A stretch of 8,101 nucleotides of DNA from NZWG01 sp964478995 (lineage in GTDB: Bacteria; Fidelibacterota; Marinisomatia; Marinisomatales; UBA1611). The translations under genes were made by a program, and so were the position numbers. Shown one piece after another: positions 6,034 to 8,101 of this stretch; position 1 is the stretch's first letter, and each line of letters begins with the position of its first letter. Where the stretch lies: contig CAYZJY010000083.1 in assembly GCA_964478995.1 (NCBI GenBank), forward strand, positions 1-8,101. Reading direction: 5' to 3'. The notes under the pieces are model-generated. The model was given only the letters and a program-made list of their open reading frames with translations, was not told the origin of the DNA and ran no database searches.

Positions 6034-7135
6034 AAAATTCCAATTAGAAAGGAACCAATCATTATTTGAAAATGTGGTAGACTATAATCTGTCTGAAAGT
6101 GGGGTCCATCCTTTAAAAATGTCTGAAATACTAACCAACGATGAGCAGGAACAAATTTTGGATACAGAACTATTCTATGGATATACTAATGGGACACCTC
6201 AGTTAAGGAAACGGGTAGTTGAAATATATGGACCTAATTTTTCTCTAGATAATGTATTGATTACATCCGGTTCTGCAGAAGCAAATTTTCTATCCATTAT
6301 GACGCAATTGGAACAAGGAGATGAAATAGTTTACATGGTTCCTAATTATCTCCAGATCTATCACTTGGCACGTAGTTTTGGTATTGAAGTCAAAGTGTTA
6401 CCAATTAGACAAGAACTAGGCTGGCAATGGGACCCAGATGAATTAAGAAGTATTGTTTCTTCAAATACAAAAATGATAGCAGTCTGTAATCCAAATAATC
6501 CAACAGGCGCAATAATGGCAGACGAGGTTATGAATGAGGTCATTGACATAGCTAAAGGTTTGGATTGCTGGCTTCTCTCTGATGAGGTTTATAGAGGTTC
6601 AGAACTTAATGGAATAGAATGTCGATCTTTTGCAGGTGCGACTGATAAAACCATTGTCAACGCAGGGCTTTCAAAGGCATATAGTTTACCTGGTCTTCGT
6701 ATTGGTTGGACAATTGGTTCAGTGGAATATATTGAAAAAGCCTGGTCATTTCATGATTTTACAGTTATCAATGTTGCATTCCTGAGCGATTGGATAGCAT
6801 CAAGAATACTTACTAGTGAAAGAAGAAGAAGGATACTAGATCGAACGAAAGATCATTTGAACCATAACTTAGACTTGCTTTGTAATTGGGCAAAAGATAT
6901 TCCCTCAATTACTTTATCAAAACCAGAAGCGGCGGCCATAACTTTTGCAAAGATAAATATTCCAATCAGTTCAGAGCAATTTGTTTTTGACCTAAGAGAT
7001 AATTATAGTGTATTACTTACCGCTGGGAAATGGCACGGACTGGAAGGATATGTTCGTTTTGGGTATGGAACACCTACTGACTATGTTGAAGGTGGTTTGA
7101 AGAGAATCAAAACATATTTGAGTAGTTTATCATAA
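6023..7135 (+). CDS. class I/II PLP-dependent aminotransferase
   Basis: The 370-residue product is a fold-type I aminotransferase. It shows SGSAEAN (82-88) near the cofactor phosphate, NPNNPTG (156-162), DEVY (187-190) with the pyridine-binding Asp, Lys218 in Leu-Ser-Lys-Ala-Tyr as the Schiff-base lysine, Arg226 and a late Arg345 (Val-Arg-Phe-Gly) suited to bind the substrate carboxylate. The N-terminal Asn-Leu-Ser-Glu-Ser-Gly-Val segment (22-28) recalls the subgroup that includes capreomycidine synthase, but this is not enough to claim that reaction. The start at 6023 gives a normal family length. The gene is translationally coupled to the dehydrogenase before it, so both probably act on one amino-acid or keto-acid pathway: for example, the aminotransferase makes or uses a keto acid that the partner handles as imine. 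The substrate is unknown. Confidence 0.9.
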   Translation: MKFEKFQLERNQSLFENVVDYNLSESGVHPLKMSEILTNDEQEQILDTELFYGYTNGTPQLRKRVVEIYGPNFSLDNVLITSGSAEANFLSIMTQLEQGDEIVYMVPNYLQIYHLARSFGIEVKVLPIRQELGWQWDPDELRSIVSSNTKMIAVCNPNNPTGAIMADEVMNEVIDIAKGLDCWLLSDEVYRGSELNGIECRSFAGATDKTIVNAGLSKAYSLPGLRIGWTIGSVEYIEKAWSFHDFTVINVAFLSDWIASRILTSERRRRILDRTKDHLNHNLDLLCNWAKDIPSITLSKPEAAAITFAKINIPISSEQFVFDLRDNYSVLLTAGKWHGLEGYVRFGYGTPTDYVEGGLKRIKTYLSSLS

Positions 7136-7143
7136 GATAAAAA

Positions 7144-7172
7144 TTGATAATAATTAGAATTAGTATTTTAAA
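7144..7172 (+). promoter_or_regulatory. possible promoter before the phosphohexomutase gene
   Basis: TTGATA (7144-7149) matches five of six -35 bases. TTTAAA (7167-7172), 17 bases on, matches four of six -10 bases. In DNA this AT-rich such matches are common, so the call is weak. The 85-base gap suggests the mutase may have its own transcript. Confidence 0.22.
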
Positions 7173-7220
7173 AAACAAATACGATTCACTTAACTTACAA
7201 TCGTAAAACAAACCCCTAAT

Positions 7221-8101
7221 TTGTCTTTAATCAATCCATATATTTTTCGCGAATATGATATCCGAGGTAAGGTTTCTGAGGATTTTCCAGAACATGTTGT
7301 TATTAAGTTAGGGAAGGCCTTTGGTACTTTTGTAAAAAGAGCGGGTGGAATAGAGATAGCCATAAGTGGTGACATAAGACTCACAACTCCATCGCTAATA
7401 GAACAATTTAAATCAGGTATTCTTGCTACTGGTGTTGATGTAATTAATCTTGGCATTCTACCAACTCCGGTAAATTACTTTTCCATGTTCCATCTTGGAG
7501 TAGCTGCAGCAGTACAGATTACTGGGAGTCACAATCCTCCAGAATTCAATGGGTTTAAACTATCAATGAATAAAAAACCAGTCTATGGAAATGATATACA
7601 AAAGTTATATCAAATAATTGACAAAATGGATTTTGAGGAAGGTGAGGGTACAGAGGCAAGATTTAAGATACTTGAAACATATAATGAAATGATCAAAGAA
7701 AAGATTAATATAGAAAGGCCAATGAAGGTGGTAATGGATTGCGGGAATGCAGCAGCAGCGGTTAACGCACCAGAATTATTCAAATCAATGGGAGTAGAAC
7801 TAAAAGAACTTTATTGTGAGCCTGATGGTACATTTCCAAATCATCATCCAGATCCCACAGTGGAAGAAAATCTTACTGATCTCATTAATGAGATCAGGTC
7901 TGGAGACTATGATGTAGGCATAGCTTTTGATGGGGATGCAGATCGAGTTGGAGTTGTAGATGATGCTGGTGAAATTCTATGGGCTGATCAACTTATGTCA
8001 CTCTTTCTGCCTGATATCATTTCTGAAGGTGAAGATATATTATTTGATGTGAAGTGTTCTCAGGCATTAGAGGATATGATTCGTAAGTATGGTGGAAATC
8101 C
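7221..8101 (+). CDS. phosphomannomutase/phosphoglucomutase, 3' end beyond the window
   Basis: The frame is open from 7194 to the window end. The first 293 residues from TTG 7221 are visible, of about 455 usual for the family. It interconverts hexose 1- and 6-phosphates, supplying mannose-1-phosphate or glucose-1-phosphate for envelope sugars. Seen here: the N-terminal Asn-Pro-Tyr-Ile-Phe-Arg-Glu-Tyr-Asp-Ile-Arg-Gly, the Gly-Asp-x-Arg motif, TGSHNP with Ser103 as the phosphorylated catalytic residue, and the metal-binding loop DGDADR (237-242). Domain 3 has begun where the window ends. No ATG or GTG precedes the conserved N-terminus in frame after the stop at 7191-7193, so TTG 7221 is the likely start, giving Met-Ser-Leu-Ile-Asn-Pro. 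It has no clear ribosome binding site. The symbol is left empty because manB, algC and pgm cannot be told apart. Confidence 0.9.
   Translation, partial: MSLINPYIFREYDIRGKVSEDFPEHVVIKLGKAFGTFVKRAGGIEIAISGDIRLTTPSLIEQFKSGILATGVDVINLGILPTPVNYFSMFHLGVAAAVQITGSHNPPEFNGFKLSMNKKPVYGNDIQKLYQIIDKMDFEEGEGTEARFKILETYNEMIKEKINIERPMKVVMDCGNAAAAVNAPELFKSMGVELKELYCEPDGTFPNHHPDPTVEENLTDLINEIRSGDYDVGIAFDGDADRVGVVDDAGEILWADQLMSLFLPDIISEGEDILFDVKCSQALEDMIRKYGGN

Noticed and set aside
7190..7456. 88-codon minus-strand frame over the phosphohexomutase start
   Set aside because: It lies antisense to the conserved N-terminus of the mutase and has no signal of its own.

Overview
This is an AT-rich window, about one third G+C by eye, from a bacterial chromosome with short gaps and overlapping genes. 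Nothing in it is plasmid-, phage- or IS-like. The lineage is not certain. A Gram-negative-type lipoprotein signal, an initiator tRNA without an encoded CCA end, and the AT-rich streamlined style fit a free-living aquatic lineage such as Candidatus Marinimicrobia (SAR406), but that is a low-confidence guess.

Left part, plus strand (about 1-2165): a 26-codon single-helix membrane peptide abuts der (EngA, the double-GTPase ribosome assembly factor), which overlaps a YigZ/IMPACT-family gene by ATGA. Der carries an in-frame TAA at codon 18, inside its first P-loop. Everything else in der looks intact, so this is either a sequence error or a very recent lesion.

Middle part: on the minus strand, a 215-residue membrane protein resembling the Pycsar effector family (PycTM, DUF5706) overlaps by one base a lipoprotein with a short collagen-like Gly-X-Y stretch. 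The effector contains an in-frame 90-bp imperfect duplication. No cyclase lies in the window. Next comes an initiator tRNA-Met on the plus strand. It shares a strong bidirectional terminator with a minus-strand pair: a three-helix membrane protein with a Popeye/CRP-like cyclic-nucleotide-binding domain, then a stand-alone MOSC-domain protein.

Right part, plus strand (5074-8101): an ornithine cyclodeaminase/mu-crystallin-family dehydrogenase overlaps by 11 bases a fold-type I PLP aminotransferase, a likely two-step amino-acid module. Then comes a phosphomannomutase/phosphoglucomutase, probably starting at TTG and cut by the window end.

The best leads are the orphan Pycsar-like effector coupled to a collagen-like lipoprotein, with a second putative nucleotide-sensing membrane protein about 0.8 kb away, and the stop codon inside der.
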